Shown one piece after another: positions 37,868 through 45,085 of a stretch of DNA of 64,000 nucleotides. A program made the translations under genes and the position numbers. The notes beneath the pieces were generated by a model. It saw only the letters and a program-made list of their open reading frames with translations, was not told the origin of the DNA and made no database searches. Where the stretch lies: contig NZ_VCPD01000006.1 in assembly GCF_005938215.1 (NCBI RefSeq), positions 186,001-250,000 of the forward strand, in the 5' to 3' direction. The stretch's first letter is position 1; the number at the start of each line of letters is the position of its first letter. Origin of the DNA: Ruegeria sediminis. GTDB taxonomy: Bacteria; Pseudomonadota; Alphaproteobacteria; Rhodobacterales; Rhodobacteraceae.

Positions 37868-39850
37868 TCACTCCATGTCGATGAGAGTTGGGATTTTCGC
37901 GGGTTTCCGGACCGGATTTTTTGCGATGGCCCTATTGGCTGCGCGTTTGCTGCCGGCAGCTACCGCAGTTGGTTGCTTGGAACGATCAAGGATTCTCTGG
38001 TGTTGCACACGCGTGGCTTCGATTTCACGGGCTGCTTTCATCGGTGTTTTCACCTTGTTCCCCCGAGATTTGGCATTGCGGTTTCTCGTGATCCGATCAG
38101 CTTCTTCAGCCAGTGCAAATGCGGTAGCTCGTGCGGCCAAGTCTTCGTCCATTTGTTTCTGCGTTTTCTTTCTTCGAAGGCGAGCTTCCTGAAACCCGAC
38201 AGCAAGGACCTCGGTCTCCTTCGCTGGAACAGGAAAATGTTGGTTTGTTAGCGGATTCAGGACTGCGATTTCCCGGATGTCCGCAGGGTCATACTGGACC
38301 TCGACCCTTTGCTTTGGCCCGATGCCAGCCAGCAGTGCCATGAGTTCGTCGGAATTGTATTGGATGCCTCCTACTTCAATCCCGTATTTCTGAAGAACCC
38401 GCGTTTCCCCGGAAACCATGAACATCGCTCGCATTTCTTCGGGCGTTGGGGGATCGGGAAGCAATGCCTGCGCTGCCAAACGGTTCCAGCAATCGATTGG
38501 TGATTCATTCGACCGCAAGGGCGACTGAATTTTTCGCCGGGCCTTCTTGCCGTAGACGTCAAAACGCCATTTCTGGAGTATGGTCTCGAAATCCTCGATG
38601 GTCAGGCTGGCTTCGTTCATTGCCTTTTTCGTGCGGGTTCGGTTCTGCATCAATGGTGATGCTGTAGATCCCGGTAGCGTTTCAATGAACTGGTTCAACT
38701 CACGGAAGAAACGCTCCACAAACGGCTTGTCTTCTGGATGGCCAGGGATGTTTTGGAACCATTCGATGCCCCCATTCCTGAGGACAGGTTCCACAAAGTC
38801 ACCGCCATTTTCACTACCCTGGTCAACGCTGACGGTTTTCGGGCGCCCGCACATTTTTTTGCGGTTCTGAATACCTGCTCGGTCGAAGATGTCGTCCGAC
38901 GTCGGCGACATGACTCCGCGGAGCGTTTGAGAAACAAGTTCCGAGTGAGGCGCTCGAAGGGATACCACCAGGGACAATGGCCATCCGGTAGCGGCATCCA
39001 CAGCAGCACAAATGGTTGGTCTTCCGATGGCTTGTCCCAGCGGATCTGAAAGTATGATGTTTCCTGGCGTGCAGTCGATTTCAACCAAGTCGAGGGGGAG
39101 TTCGACATGGTGAAAATAGCGAGCCTTCAAGATCCGCTGGCGTGCATCCTGCGAATCCAGTCGCATTTTTATCAAATCGTTGTACGGCAGCGAATTCAGT
39201 ACAGCTAAGGTGGAAGCACGCCCGCATGCGTTAGGTTCTTTCTTATCCTTCGCGCATTTTTCAAGATATTCGTACTTGGCGCGGTCAGAAAGTGCAGTGA
39301 CCGTGAGCCGGTCGTTGGTGCCGTAGAACCGGTCGAGGATGTCGAGCACGGTATCTTCGAAGACCATGTCATGGCGTGCGGTTCGATTTCCCCGATCTTT
39401 CACACGGGGCAACAATCCGTCGCGCCCCTCCTGTGCAAAGGCTTTCCGCCAATAAAATACTGTCCGTCGCTTCGGTCGGTCATTCAGGAACGTCTTGTAG
39501 GCAGGCTTGGTTGTGACACGAGCATGGGCCAGCCCAATTGCTTCGTCCATCTTGCAACGACCGGGAGCGGTTTGCAGGGTTTCGTTAATCTCCCGCAATA
39601 TCTCGATGCGGTATTGCTGCTCTCTACGCGCCGCTTCATCTGGGATGCGGGGGATGTGTGTTGGAGATCCGGAAGCGGGTTTTACTCGCCCCTGAGCCCG
39701 ACATTGTCTGTATTCCTGGTCAGAAAGCTCAATCCGCTTGCCTTCGCTCGATTGGCCGATGACGAAGGCTGGGGACCGTACAACCACTTCATAGACGGCG
39801 CCATCCAAGTCGATGAGGTCGCCAAGGCTTTGGGCATTTTCGACAATCAT
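37868..39850 (-). CDS. tnsB: TnsB/TniA-like DDE transposase
   Basis: A 660-residue Mu/Tn7-type transposase. The retroviral-integrase core shows the catalytic triad in LVEIDCTPGN (first Asp), TVSVDQGSENGG (second Asp) and KPFVERFFRELN (Glu), with the usual spacing. N-terminal helix-turn-helix segments (about 70-200) should bind the TAACTTTGCACT repeats, and a basic C-terminal tail should contact TnsC. Its ATG overlaps the tnsA stop (ATGA). Confidence 0.92.
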   Translation of the reverse strand: MIVENAQSLGDLIDLDGAVYEVVVRSPAFVIGQSSEGKRIELSDQEYRQCRAQGRVKPASGSPTHIPRIPDEAARREQQYRIEILREINETLQTAPGRCKMDEAIGLAHARVTTKPAYKTFLNDRPKRRTVFYWRKAFAQEGRDGLLPRVKDRGNRTARHDMVFEDTVLDILDRFYGTNDRLTVTALSDRAKYEYLEKCAKDKKEPNACGRASTLAVLNSLPYNDLIKMRLDSQDARQRILKARYFHHVELPLDLVEIDCTPGNIILSDPLGQAIGRPTICAAVDAATGWPLSLVVSLRAPHSELVSQTLRGVMSPTSDDIFDRAGIQNRKKMCGRPKTVSVDQGSENGGDFVEPVLRNGGIEWFQNIPGHPEDKPFVERFFRELNQFIETLPGSTASPLMQNRTRTKKAMNEASLTIEDFETILQKWRFDVYGKKARRKIQSPLRSNESPIDCWNRLAAQALLPDPPTPEEMRAMFMVSGETRVLQKYGIEVGGIQYNSDELMALLAGIGPKQRVEVQYDPADIREIAVLNPLTNQHFPVPAKETEVLAVGFQEARLRRKKTQKQMDEDLAARATAFALAEEADRITRNRNAKSRGNKVKTPMKAAREIEATRVQHQRILDRSKQPTAVAAGSKRAANRAIAKNPVRKPAKIPTLIDME

Positions 39851-40551
39851 AGCGGCAACCTCTCAAGTGAAGAGTTGCTGCTCGCTTGGGTCGATATACA
39901 AGTTGAACACGCAAGGCGACGTGTATGAAGATCCGCATGCAGGAAGCCATTGGCCACCGCTGTCAAAACGAGCTTTTGTGGAATCTTTTGTTTCTCGATC
40001 AGGTCACCAATGGTCGCAGCCGACGCGGAGGCCGAAATGATCCTTGTCTTCTCCGCGTTGGACAAGCGGAGGCTTTGATACGGATGAAGTAGACGAATGT
40101 TCTGGCTGAAGACTTCTGGGAAGTATGCTTCATCGACCAGTACAAGCCGTACGCCGAAGCGCTGAAGGATACTTGGGTAGCCCAAGATCTCAGGTGACTT
40201 CTCGATCAGCCAAGAATGCTTGGACTCAATGAGCACTGTCCCCGTTTCCAGGGTGGCCTCAAAGTCAGGAGTGTAAGGGCGCGGTTTGCAACGCAACCCC
40301 TCGAACGAGCTGTCGAGGTGTTCCTTCGATCGGAAAAAACGTCCTGTGTTCATCTCGATCGTCATGGGTTGCGGTCGAAAGCTCTTCACCCTCCGATCAA
40401 GCGACAGAGCTATCGCGGTGCTTGTTTCCAGGCGGCTCTCGAGTTTGATGATCCCCGGGCTCTTTTTCAGTGAAATGTTGTGAGCTTTCTTCATTTGGCC
40501 GCGTTTGTGAGTAGGCCTCGCTACCGGGGCGGCTTGTTTGTCCACTCGCAT
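39847..40551 (-). CDS. tnsA: TnsA-like endonuclease of a Tn7-like transposon
   Basis: About 234 residues from the ATG at 40551 (MRVDKQAAPVARP). The catalytic core has an early Glu in 'KLESRLETSTAIAL', Asp in YTPDFEATLETG and the ExK motif LIESKHSWLIE, the TnsA restriction-enzyme-like site. TnsA cuts the 5' strands, so with TnsB the element should move by cut-and-paste rather than by replicative cointegrates. A helix-turn-helix-like C-terminal part ('GDLIEKQKIPQKLVLTAVA') matches the TnsA C-domain. First gene of the operon. Confidence 0.85.
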   Translation of the reverse strand: MRVDKQAAPVARPTHKRGQMKKAHNISLKKSPGIIKLESRLETSTAIALSLDRRVKSFRPQPMTIEMNTGRFFRSKEHLDSSFEGLRCKPRPYTPDFEATLETGTVLIESKHSWLIEKSPEILGYPSILQRFGVRLVLVDEAYFPEVFSQNIRLLHPYQSLRLSNAEKTRIISASASAATIGDLIEKQKIPQKLVLTAVANGFLHADLHTRRLACSTCISTQASSNSSLERLPL

Positions 40552-40572
40552 GCTTAACCCTTTCCTGATTCT

Positions 40573-40587
40573 GTTAGTAATACTAAC
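40573..40587. promoter_or_regulatory. Perfect palindrome between tnsA and the divergent nuclease gene
   Basis: GTTAGTA-A-TACTAAC is a perfect 7-bp inverted repeat with one central base, 22 bp before tnsA and 54 bp before the divergent gene. A shared operator controlling both directions is the obvious reading. No dedicated repressor gene is seen inside the operon. Confidence 0.6.
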
Positions 40588-40641
40588 ATCAACGTCGGAT
40601 CGTTCTGAGAATCCGAAACAAACCGGTTTGGGAGCCCGAAA

Positions 40642-41460
40642 ATGCCTGCACATCGGACCCTTGAGGAGATTGCCGCCGAGAAAAACTGGATCGCATTTGC
40701 GAAGAAACTTCGTGCCGCAGTAAAGGTGCGCGAGCACTATGGTTTCAGTGACATAGACAGCATTTTGGACAAGGTTGCTGAGCTTCGCGGACAGGATCGC
40801 GCCAGCTTGAGAAACCCTGTGTATGCCGAAAAATGGCTCGAGAAGAACGCTCCTGAAATCCATGCCTCGGAACCTGAATACGTCGCTATGACTTCCGTCC
40901 TGAGCTTGATCCAACTCGAGCGCATAAGTGAGGCTGGGGTCCTGGAGTTAGCGCCAAGGGTGTTTGATGGGACCGCTACCCGCACCGAACTCAAGCTAAG
41001 AATTGAGAACGCAAAGCACGAAACCCACCAGTCGGCAGGCGTTGGATATGACCGCTGGCATAGAAAGCGGAAATATGAGGACTTCGTCAAACGGTACCTA
41101 AGAAACAACATTGGTGCGTTGACCAAAGGCATGAATGCAGAGCTACGCCCCCGGGACAAATCGAAGCCAGTTCCTTGTGACTTGGAGCTCTGGCGTGGTG
41201 GAAAGCCCCTTGCGGCAGTGGAGCTCAAAAGTCATCGGCAAAAAATCACGCATAAGTTTCAAATAGAAACTTTGTCGGTAGCATCGTTGCTGCTTCGCGA
41301 GTTCCCAAAGGCATTCATAATTACCCCAACGAGCTGGGAACGCACGATACCATCCCTGTTGGATCTTCGTGATCGGTTGAGTTTGCAGAAAGTCAAAATT
41401 GCTGTCTTTGATTCAGAACTTGCCGATAGCCACCCTGATAGAGCATTGAGAGTACGATAG
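40642..41460 (+). CDS. Putative PD-(D/E)XK nuclease-fold protein divergent from tnsA
   Basis: A 272-residue protein I cannot assign to a named family. Residues about 180-205 read VPCDLELWRGGKPLAAVELK, an Asp followed 12 residues later by ExK, then a helix with Gln/Glu, the core of PD-(D/E)XK nucleases. 'KAFIITPTSWERTIPSLL' fits the following strand and helix. The N-terminal 110 residues are helical and charged. It shares a promoter region and palindrome with tnsA. It could be a cargo restriction or defence nuclease, or an accessory transposition factor. Confidence 0.6.
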   Translation: MPAHRTLEEIAAEKNWIAFAKKLRAAVKVREHYGFSDIDSILDKVAELRGQDRASLRNPVYAEKWLEKNAPEIHASEPEYVAMTSVLSLIQLERISEAGVLELAPRVFDGTATRTELKLRIENAKHETHQSAGVGYDRWHRKRKYEDFVKRYLRNNIGALTKGMNAELRPRDKSKPVPCDLELWRGGKPLAAVELKSHRQKITHKFQIETLSVASLLLREFPKAFIITPTSWERTIPSLLDLRDRLSLQKVKIAVFDSELADSHPDRALRVR

Positions 41461-41479
41461 GGAATTGGCCCTCGAAGAG

Positions 41480-41545
41480 GGTATGGCGCTGCTGGCCGTA
41501 CGCGCTGTTGTGGCGCGGTTGCAAAGTGAAGGCGCCCGCCATACC
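41480..41545. repeat. 9-bp inverted repeat downstream of the nuclease gene
   Basis: GGTATGGCG (41480-41488) and CGCCATACC (41537-41545) are perfect inverted copies 48 bp apart. Between them is TTGCAAAGTGA (about 41519), which matches the reverse complement of the left-end repeat at 9 of 12 bases. It may be part of a degenerate right end or a terminator-like fold. No TGT/ACA terminus is visible. Confidence 0.35.
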
Positions 41546-41548
41546 AAA

Positions 41549-41713
41549 TCAACTGGGAAATATTGATCCGGGTTGGAGGGGGAGTTGTTTGAACCGCGCC
41601 CGGAAGAGGAAGCTATCTTTGCGGACCGGCGGAAACGTGGCCTCGGTGTCGGTCTTGACGAAAACGGTCAGACTGTCAGGCAAGCGCCCGAAGATGACTC
41701 GATGGATTGACCA
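41549..41713 (-). pseudogene. In-frame remnant downstream of the HipB-like gene (possibly hipA)
   Basis: Past the TGA of the HipB-like gene the same frame stays open for 54 codons with protein-like sequence (LPDSLTVFVKTDTEATF, then PPVRKDSFLF) and ends at 41549. HipB genes are normally followed by hipA, and an ATG overlaps that stop (TGATG) but meets a TGA after 12 codons. I read this as the damaged start of a lost partner gene. The match to HipA is weak. Confidence 0.3.
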
Positions 41714-42067
41714 TCAGAATCCCGTGCCTTCGTCATCCCCGCCATTGTCGGAAGATGTCGTCGTCGCCTTTCTTCGTGGACGAGAAATCCTCTGTGGCAA
41801 GCGCGTGTGATCCAGGCTGAGGCCAAGATGATCCCCCGCGGGGTCGAGGATATCTTTCAGACGATCAAGCATACCAAGAACAAGGAGGGCCATCGCAAAC
41901 GTCTCAAGTCGGACGCTCCCATCTCCTCTTTCGAGCTTGGCAAGCGTCTTGTCCGTGACGCCGATCCTGCTGCAGAAATCGGCGACAGCGAAACGGCGTT
42001 TTTTTCGAGCGGTCTTGATATCGGCCCCGAGCTGGCGCAGGGCCGACTGAACTTGTAAAGATGCCAT
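41714..42067 (-). CDS. HipB-like XRE antitoxin/regulator, orphan
   Basis: A 117-residue protein with one helix-turn-helix (about residues 10-70, 'FCSRIGVTDKTLAKLERGDG') and a basic tail with 'LGLSLDHTRLPQRI', typical of HipB-like regulators encoded before hipA kinases. No intact hipA follows. Alone it may still repress its own promoter. Confidence 0.75.
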   Translation of the reverse strand: MASLQVQSALRQLGADIKTARKKRRFAVADFCSRIGVTDKTLAKLERGDGSVRLETFAMALLVLGMLDRLKDILDPAGDHLGLSLDHTRLPQRISRPRRKATTTSSDNGGDDEGTGF

Positions 42068-42293
42068 GGAGGCAGTTTAACCGGAAATAATTCCGATTAA
42101 AAGCCGTTTAATCAGATCTACGTCCGGCTTTGAGATCTCCTTTGACCTTTCTCGTTTGGTGAGTACGTATGTCGGATCGGTGGCAGCTCCTTCATCCGAT
42201 CGCGAGATTGACGCCCAACTGGGAGTGTGCTCGCCACAGTTGTCCTGCAGTTGAACATCGAGATCGATATCTATGACCTGAAAGACGCCATGC

Positions 42294-43049
42294 TCATGGC
42301 GCACCGTCGCCGGCCGTTTGGGCGACAAAACGGGCGACGGCTTTTTCATCTCCTTCCCGGATTGCATCGAGAAGCGTGCGCCCACCCAATACGTCGTCCG
42401 GAGCCAGGAGGATGTCGATGACCACCCAGGGGTCACTTCCCTGGCAGGCACCGAGCACGGTTTTGATGCCAGGCAGAACGTCAGTTTTCCCGAACTGAAA
42501 CGCAGGGTAGAACCAACTGGGTCCCATCCGGACCGCAAGAAGACTTCCGGCGTTCCTGCGCTTGTCCACGGCGTGCCGTTTGATCCTGAGGGTTTCCGCG
42601 ACTTGCGAGGAAGACAGCATCTCGCCCGCCATTTTCAGAAGGCGGCGGCGATGCTCGATCGAGCGCCCGACCGCGCCAGAGAGTGGGTCGGCTTCTCGAG
42701 AAGGATCAAATACCCTTGGATCGCTCATTATCCGTGCCAGAGCGCCAATATCGGATGACGCAGCCACTGCATGCACCGAAAGATCGTTCGGCAATTGCCG
42801 AACGATGTGTGTTATCGCCCGAATTGCGCGCAGAATGAGAGCCGGGTGGGTTTGATCCGAGCCTTCGATAGCGGGTAGTTCGTGCATCAGGGCCTCAGCG
42901 CCCGGTTCATCCGACATGGCCGCCGACAGGACTTCGTCGGGAAGTTCCGCCGCCACCTGTTTTATCCACTCTACGGATTGAGCGATGAACTGGTCCCGTA
43001 CCGATCTCCCGACCATTCCATTCGTGCCCATTTCATTCGGATCGGCCAT
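42294..43049 (-). CDS. DUF2384 (Xre/MbcA/ParS)-like protein paired with an exonuclease
   Basis: A 251-residue protein. A central helix-turn-helix-like part (about 140-185, 'LSSSQVAETLRIKRHAVDKR' then 'WFYPAFQF') precedes a C-terminal region (about 190-245) with 'DPWVVIDILLAPDDVLGGRT' and 'LLDAIREGD', the pattern of the toxin-binding domain of Xre-MbcA-ParS antitoxins. The usual RES/MbcT toxin is absent. Upstream by 16 bp on the same strand is a DEDDh exonuclease, which may be the partner. The N-terminal 130 residues are helical and unassigned. Confidence 0.6.
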   Translation of the reverse strand: MADPNEMGTNGMVGRSVRDQFIAQSVEWIKQVAAELPDEVLSAAMSDEPGAEALMHELPAIEGSDQTHPALILRAIRAITHIVRQLPNDLSVHAVAASSDIGALARIMSDPRVFDPSREADPLSGAVGRSIEHRRRLLKMAGEMLSSSQVAETLRIKRHAVDKRRNAGSLLAVRMGPSWFYPAFQFGKTDVLPGIKTVLGACQGSDPWVVIDILLAPDDVLGGRTLLDAIREGDEKAVARFVAQTAGDGAP

Positions 43050-43065
43050 TGATCGTTTGACGTCC

Positions 43066-43581
43066 TTACTTTTGGTCCGACATTGTCTGTTTCTCTATCA
43101 TTGCTGCAGCATATGCACGCGCGAGCCTTTCCGCATCCGGCCCCGCTCGATGTGGCTGAGGGAGGGCGGCAAGCGTTTCACAAGCCGCATCGTATGCGGG
43201 TCCCGTGAAGCGTGACAACAGCGCATCCATTCCGGCAAGCAGGATGTTCGGTTCGAACCCGCGGGCCTTCAGCAACATGTCAAGCCAGCGCTGATCATGC
43301 CCCGGCGCGTCGGAAACAACAACTTTTCCGGCGATCTGGGCCACGAGCCAGTTTGAAACAGCTTGGACATCCAAGCCTTCGCTCTCAAGAAGGTCACGCG
43401 AGATACCGTGCAACTTTTGACTTTCCAGCGACCACGACGACATGTTCCAATGCTTGGCAGGACGAACGAGAACCGAGGCTGTACGGATCTCTGATCCCTC
43501 GATACAAGCCAAGCCGACTTCGATGGGAAACGATCCGCGTCGAAGGCTCGATGCTTCGAAGTCGATGAATGCGAGCTTCAT
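43066..43581 (-). CDS. DEDDh-type 3'-5' exonuclease-fold protein
   Basis: A 171-residue stand-alone DnaQ-fold protein starting MKLAFIDFEASSLRRG, which holds the D-x-E of Exo I. 'VVSDAPGHDQRWLDMLL' carries the Exo II/III aspartate, and 'PHRAGPDAERLARAY' gives the His-x4-Asp of Exo III, so all four catalytic acids are present. The ribosome binding site is weak. It is first in a two-gene unit with the DUF2384-like protein and divergent from the AbrB-Doc pair. Confidence 0.75.
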   Translation of the reverse strand: MKLAFIDFEASSLRRGSFPIEVGLACIEGSEIRTASVLVRPAKHWNMSSWSLESQKLHGISRDLLESEGLDVQAVSNWLVAQIAGKVVVSDAPGHDQRWLDMLLKARGFEPNILLAGMDALLSRFTGPAYDAACETLAALPQPHRAGPDAERLARAYAAAMIEKQTMSDQK

Positions 43582-43816
43582 AGCGCCAACGTCAACGCAA
43601 TCAAAAGCGAGGTCTGTGACGACCCGCATTATGCCGTTGTCAGCACCCACCAAGTATCCAAAGCCGTGATCCGGCTCTGAACTCTGCATCATTGTCCGAA
43701 AACAGCGACGCCATTCCGCCCAACTCCTCGAAGCTATGGCGCACAGTACCAGCTTGCGCGGGGTTTCGGAATACGGGCATGGCGCAACCAGCCCTTGACG
43801 GTAGATGTTGAAGGGC

Positions 43817-43864
43817 TTGCGATTTGCGACGCGAACGGTATATACTTTCATATATCCAGAGAGG
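43817..43864 (+). promoter_or_regulatory. Promoter and operator-like repeat of the abrB-doc pair
   Basis: TTGCGA (43817-43822), 18-bp spacer, TATACT (43841-43846). The -10 sits inside an imperfect inverted repeat GGTATAT..ATATATCC (43838-43857), a likely site for autorepression by the antitoxin. GAGAGG follows as ribosome binding site. Confidence 0.55.
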
Positions 43865-43867
43865 CGT

Positions 43868-44095
43868 ATGATGATTGAAACCAAGATCAGGAAGGTTGGC
43901 AACTCCGCGGTCATGACGCTGACGACAGAAATGTTGACGATCCTCGACGCCAAGGAGGGTGACACGCTGTTCGTCGTGCGCGGCGATGATGGCAGCCTGA
44001 AGATCACTCCACACGATCCTGCGGTCGCGTCCGCATTGGCAGCCGCGGAAATCGTCATGGACGAGAATCGCGATCTGCTTCAGGCTCTTGCATGA
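43868..44095 (+). CDS. AbrB/MazE-type antitoxin
   Basis: A 75-residue protein (ATG 43868, or the next codon). 'TKIRKVGNSAVMTLTTEML' is the SpoVT-AbrB swapped-hairpin DNA-binding domain, and the acidic helical tail (about 50-75) should thread onto the toxin. Its stop overlaps the toxin ATG (ATGA). It should neutralise the Doc toxin and repress the pair. Confidence 0.88.
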   Translation: MMIETKIRKVGNSAVMTLTTEMLTILDAKEGDTLFVVRGDDGSLKITPHDPAVASALAAAEIVMDENRDLLQALA

Positions 44096-44478
44096 CGGAG
44101 CCGACCTGGGTTCCGCTTGCCGCCGTCCTTGCCATCCATGATAGACAGATAGCCCGCCATGGCGGCGCCTCTGGGATGCGTGACCGGGCGCTTTTGGAGA
44201 TGGGCTGCGCGCGTGCGATGAATCTCGCCGCATATTCCGACGCCGGCCTCGCGGAGATCGCGTCGGCCTATGCTTTCGGTATCTCCAAGGCACATGCCTT
44301 CATGGACGGAAACAAGCGCACGGCCTTTGTGACGGCCCTCACCTTTCTTCGGCTCAACGGCTACTCCTTCCGGCCTCAGCCGATCGAAGGTGCAAGGATG
44401 ATGGAGGATCTGGCCTCAGGGCGGGTCAGCGAGGCGGATTTCGCCGAATGGCTTTCGAGTGGGATGAATCCGATCTGA
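44092..44478 (+). CDS. doc: Doc-type Fic toxin (death-on-curing family)
   Basis: A 128-residue Fic-fold protein. HAFMDGNKRTAF is the Doc/Fic active site (HxFxDGNKR). P1 Doc phosphorylates EF-Tu and stops translation; the same reaction is likely here because the DGNK variant is that of Doc rather than the AMP-transferring Fic. Length matches Doc (126 aa). It is coupled to the AbrB-type antitoxin upstream, the usual partner class for chromosomal doc genes. Confidence 0.92.
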   Translation: MTEPTWVPLAAVLAIHDRQIARHGGASGMRDRALLEMGCARAMNLAAYSDAGLAEIASAYAFGISKAHAFMDGNKRTAFVTALTFLRLNGYSFRPQPIEGARMMEDLASGRVSEADFAEWLSSGMNPI

Positions 44479-44895
44479 AGCCTCGAAGATTTCTACGAGC
44501 GACGCGGCCACTCAGGAAAATGGCCCCGCTGTCTAACCAGCGAGGCTTTTAACAATTGCCGTCAGGGGCTGGATGGCACAACCAACTGAATTCAGAAGAT
44601 TTGTCGGCGCATTGTCGATGTTTGCGAGCGGATAGATCGAAGATACTTGCCGAGTTCGTGATCGAATGGCCCCAACGGAATCCCGCGCCGGGGCGGTGCA
44701 AAATGGGTTTTCCGGGAGCCCATAATCGGCGGCTTGATGCCAAAAATCGGTAGGCCAATCGTTGTTTCTTGAGAACTCTGAAGGTGCATCGTTTTGGGCG
44801 ACATGTGCGAACCAATGCACAACATACCGGGAGGTTTTTTGGGGCACTTCTTACCGATTTCGCAGATTGAAATCGGTGAACAGCGCCGACCTCGA
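44479..44895. other. 417-bp stretch between doc and the trpS leader
   Basis: No credible ORF is seen. Short inverted segments occur, for example around 44525-44545 (CTAACCAGCGAGG), and a TTTTTTGG run at 44832. It may be decayed mobile DNA or the 3' region of doc. Confidence 0.4.
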
Positions 44896-44924
44896 TTGAC
44901 GGCCCATCAGAGGCTTACTACAAG
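44896..44924 (+). promoter_or_regulatory. Predicted promoter of the trpS attenuator transcript
   Basis: TTGACG (44896-44901), 17-bp spacer, TACAAG (44919-44924). A start site seven bases downstream would fall at about 44931, on the leader ATG (44932), predicting a leaderless transcript. The absence of a Shine-Dalgarno before that ATG agrees. Confidence 0.55.
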
Positions 44925-44931
44925 CTTGCTC

Positions 44932-44982
44932 ATGGAAAACACGACGCCCATCGCAAACCGTTGGTGGCTGGTCTCCTCATAG
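44932..44982 (+). CDS. Trp-codon leader peptide controlling trpS
   Basis: Sixteen codons, MENTTPIANRWWLVSS, with two adjacent Trp codons (44962-44967) and a TAG at 44980-44982. It lies 103 bp upstream of trpS and directly before a three-segment RNA fold. Tandem Trp codons just before a terminator are the signature of ribosome-mediated attenuation. The likely leaderless start resembles the trpL leader of Sinorhizobium meliloti, which begins at the AUG of the mRNA (recalled from the literature). Confidence 0.8.
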   Translation: MENTTPIANRWWLVSS

Positions 44983-45035
44983 GGCGACCGGATCTTTCCA
45001 CACATCCCGAGGTCGCCGTCTGGGCGGCCTTTTTT
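44983..45035 (+). promoter_or_regulatory. Attenuator: alternative antiterminator/terminator upstream of trpS
   Basis: Segment 1 GGCGACC (44983-44989), segment 2 GGTCGCC (45011-45017), segment 3 GGCGGCC (45023-45029) followed by TTTTTT (45030-45035). Segments 1:2 pair perfectly (7 bp); 2:3 pair with one G-U and a 5-nt loop, forming a rho-independent terminator. A ribosome stalled on the Trp codons leaves segment 1 free so 1:2 forms and transcription proceeds. A ribosome at the stop codon covers segment 1 and 2:3 terminates. Confidence 0.8.
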
Positions 45036-45085
45036 GTTTTCCTCGCTCCCCTTGCGGCACCTCTTTCTTCCAAGAGGACATGCAC

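Noticed and set aside
41480..41545. 9-bp inverted repeat as ends of a tiny insertion element
   Set aside because: Only 66 bp overall, no flanking duplication seen, and no coding or structural content typical of a mobile element.
45000..45007. CACA-CATCC at 45.0 kb as the transposon right end (CATCC also flanks the left end)
   Set aside because: It lies inside the trpS attenuator, shares only TGT with the left terminus and has no TAACTTTGCACT-like repeats beside it.
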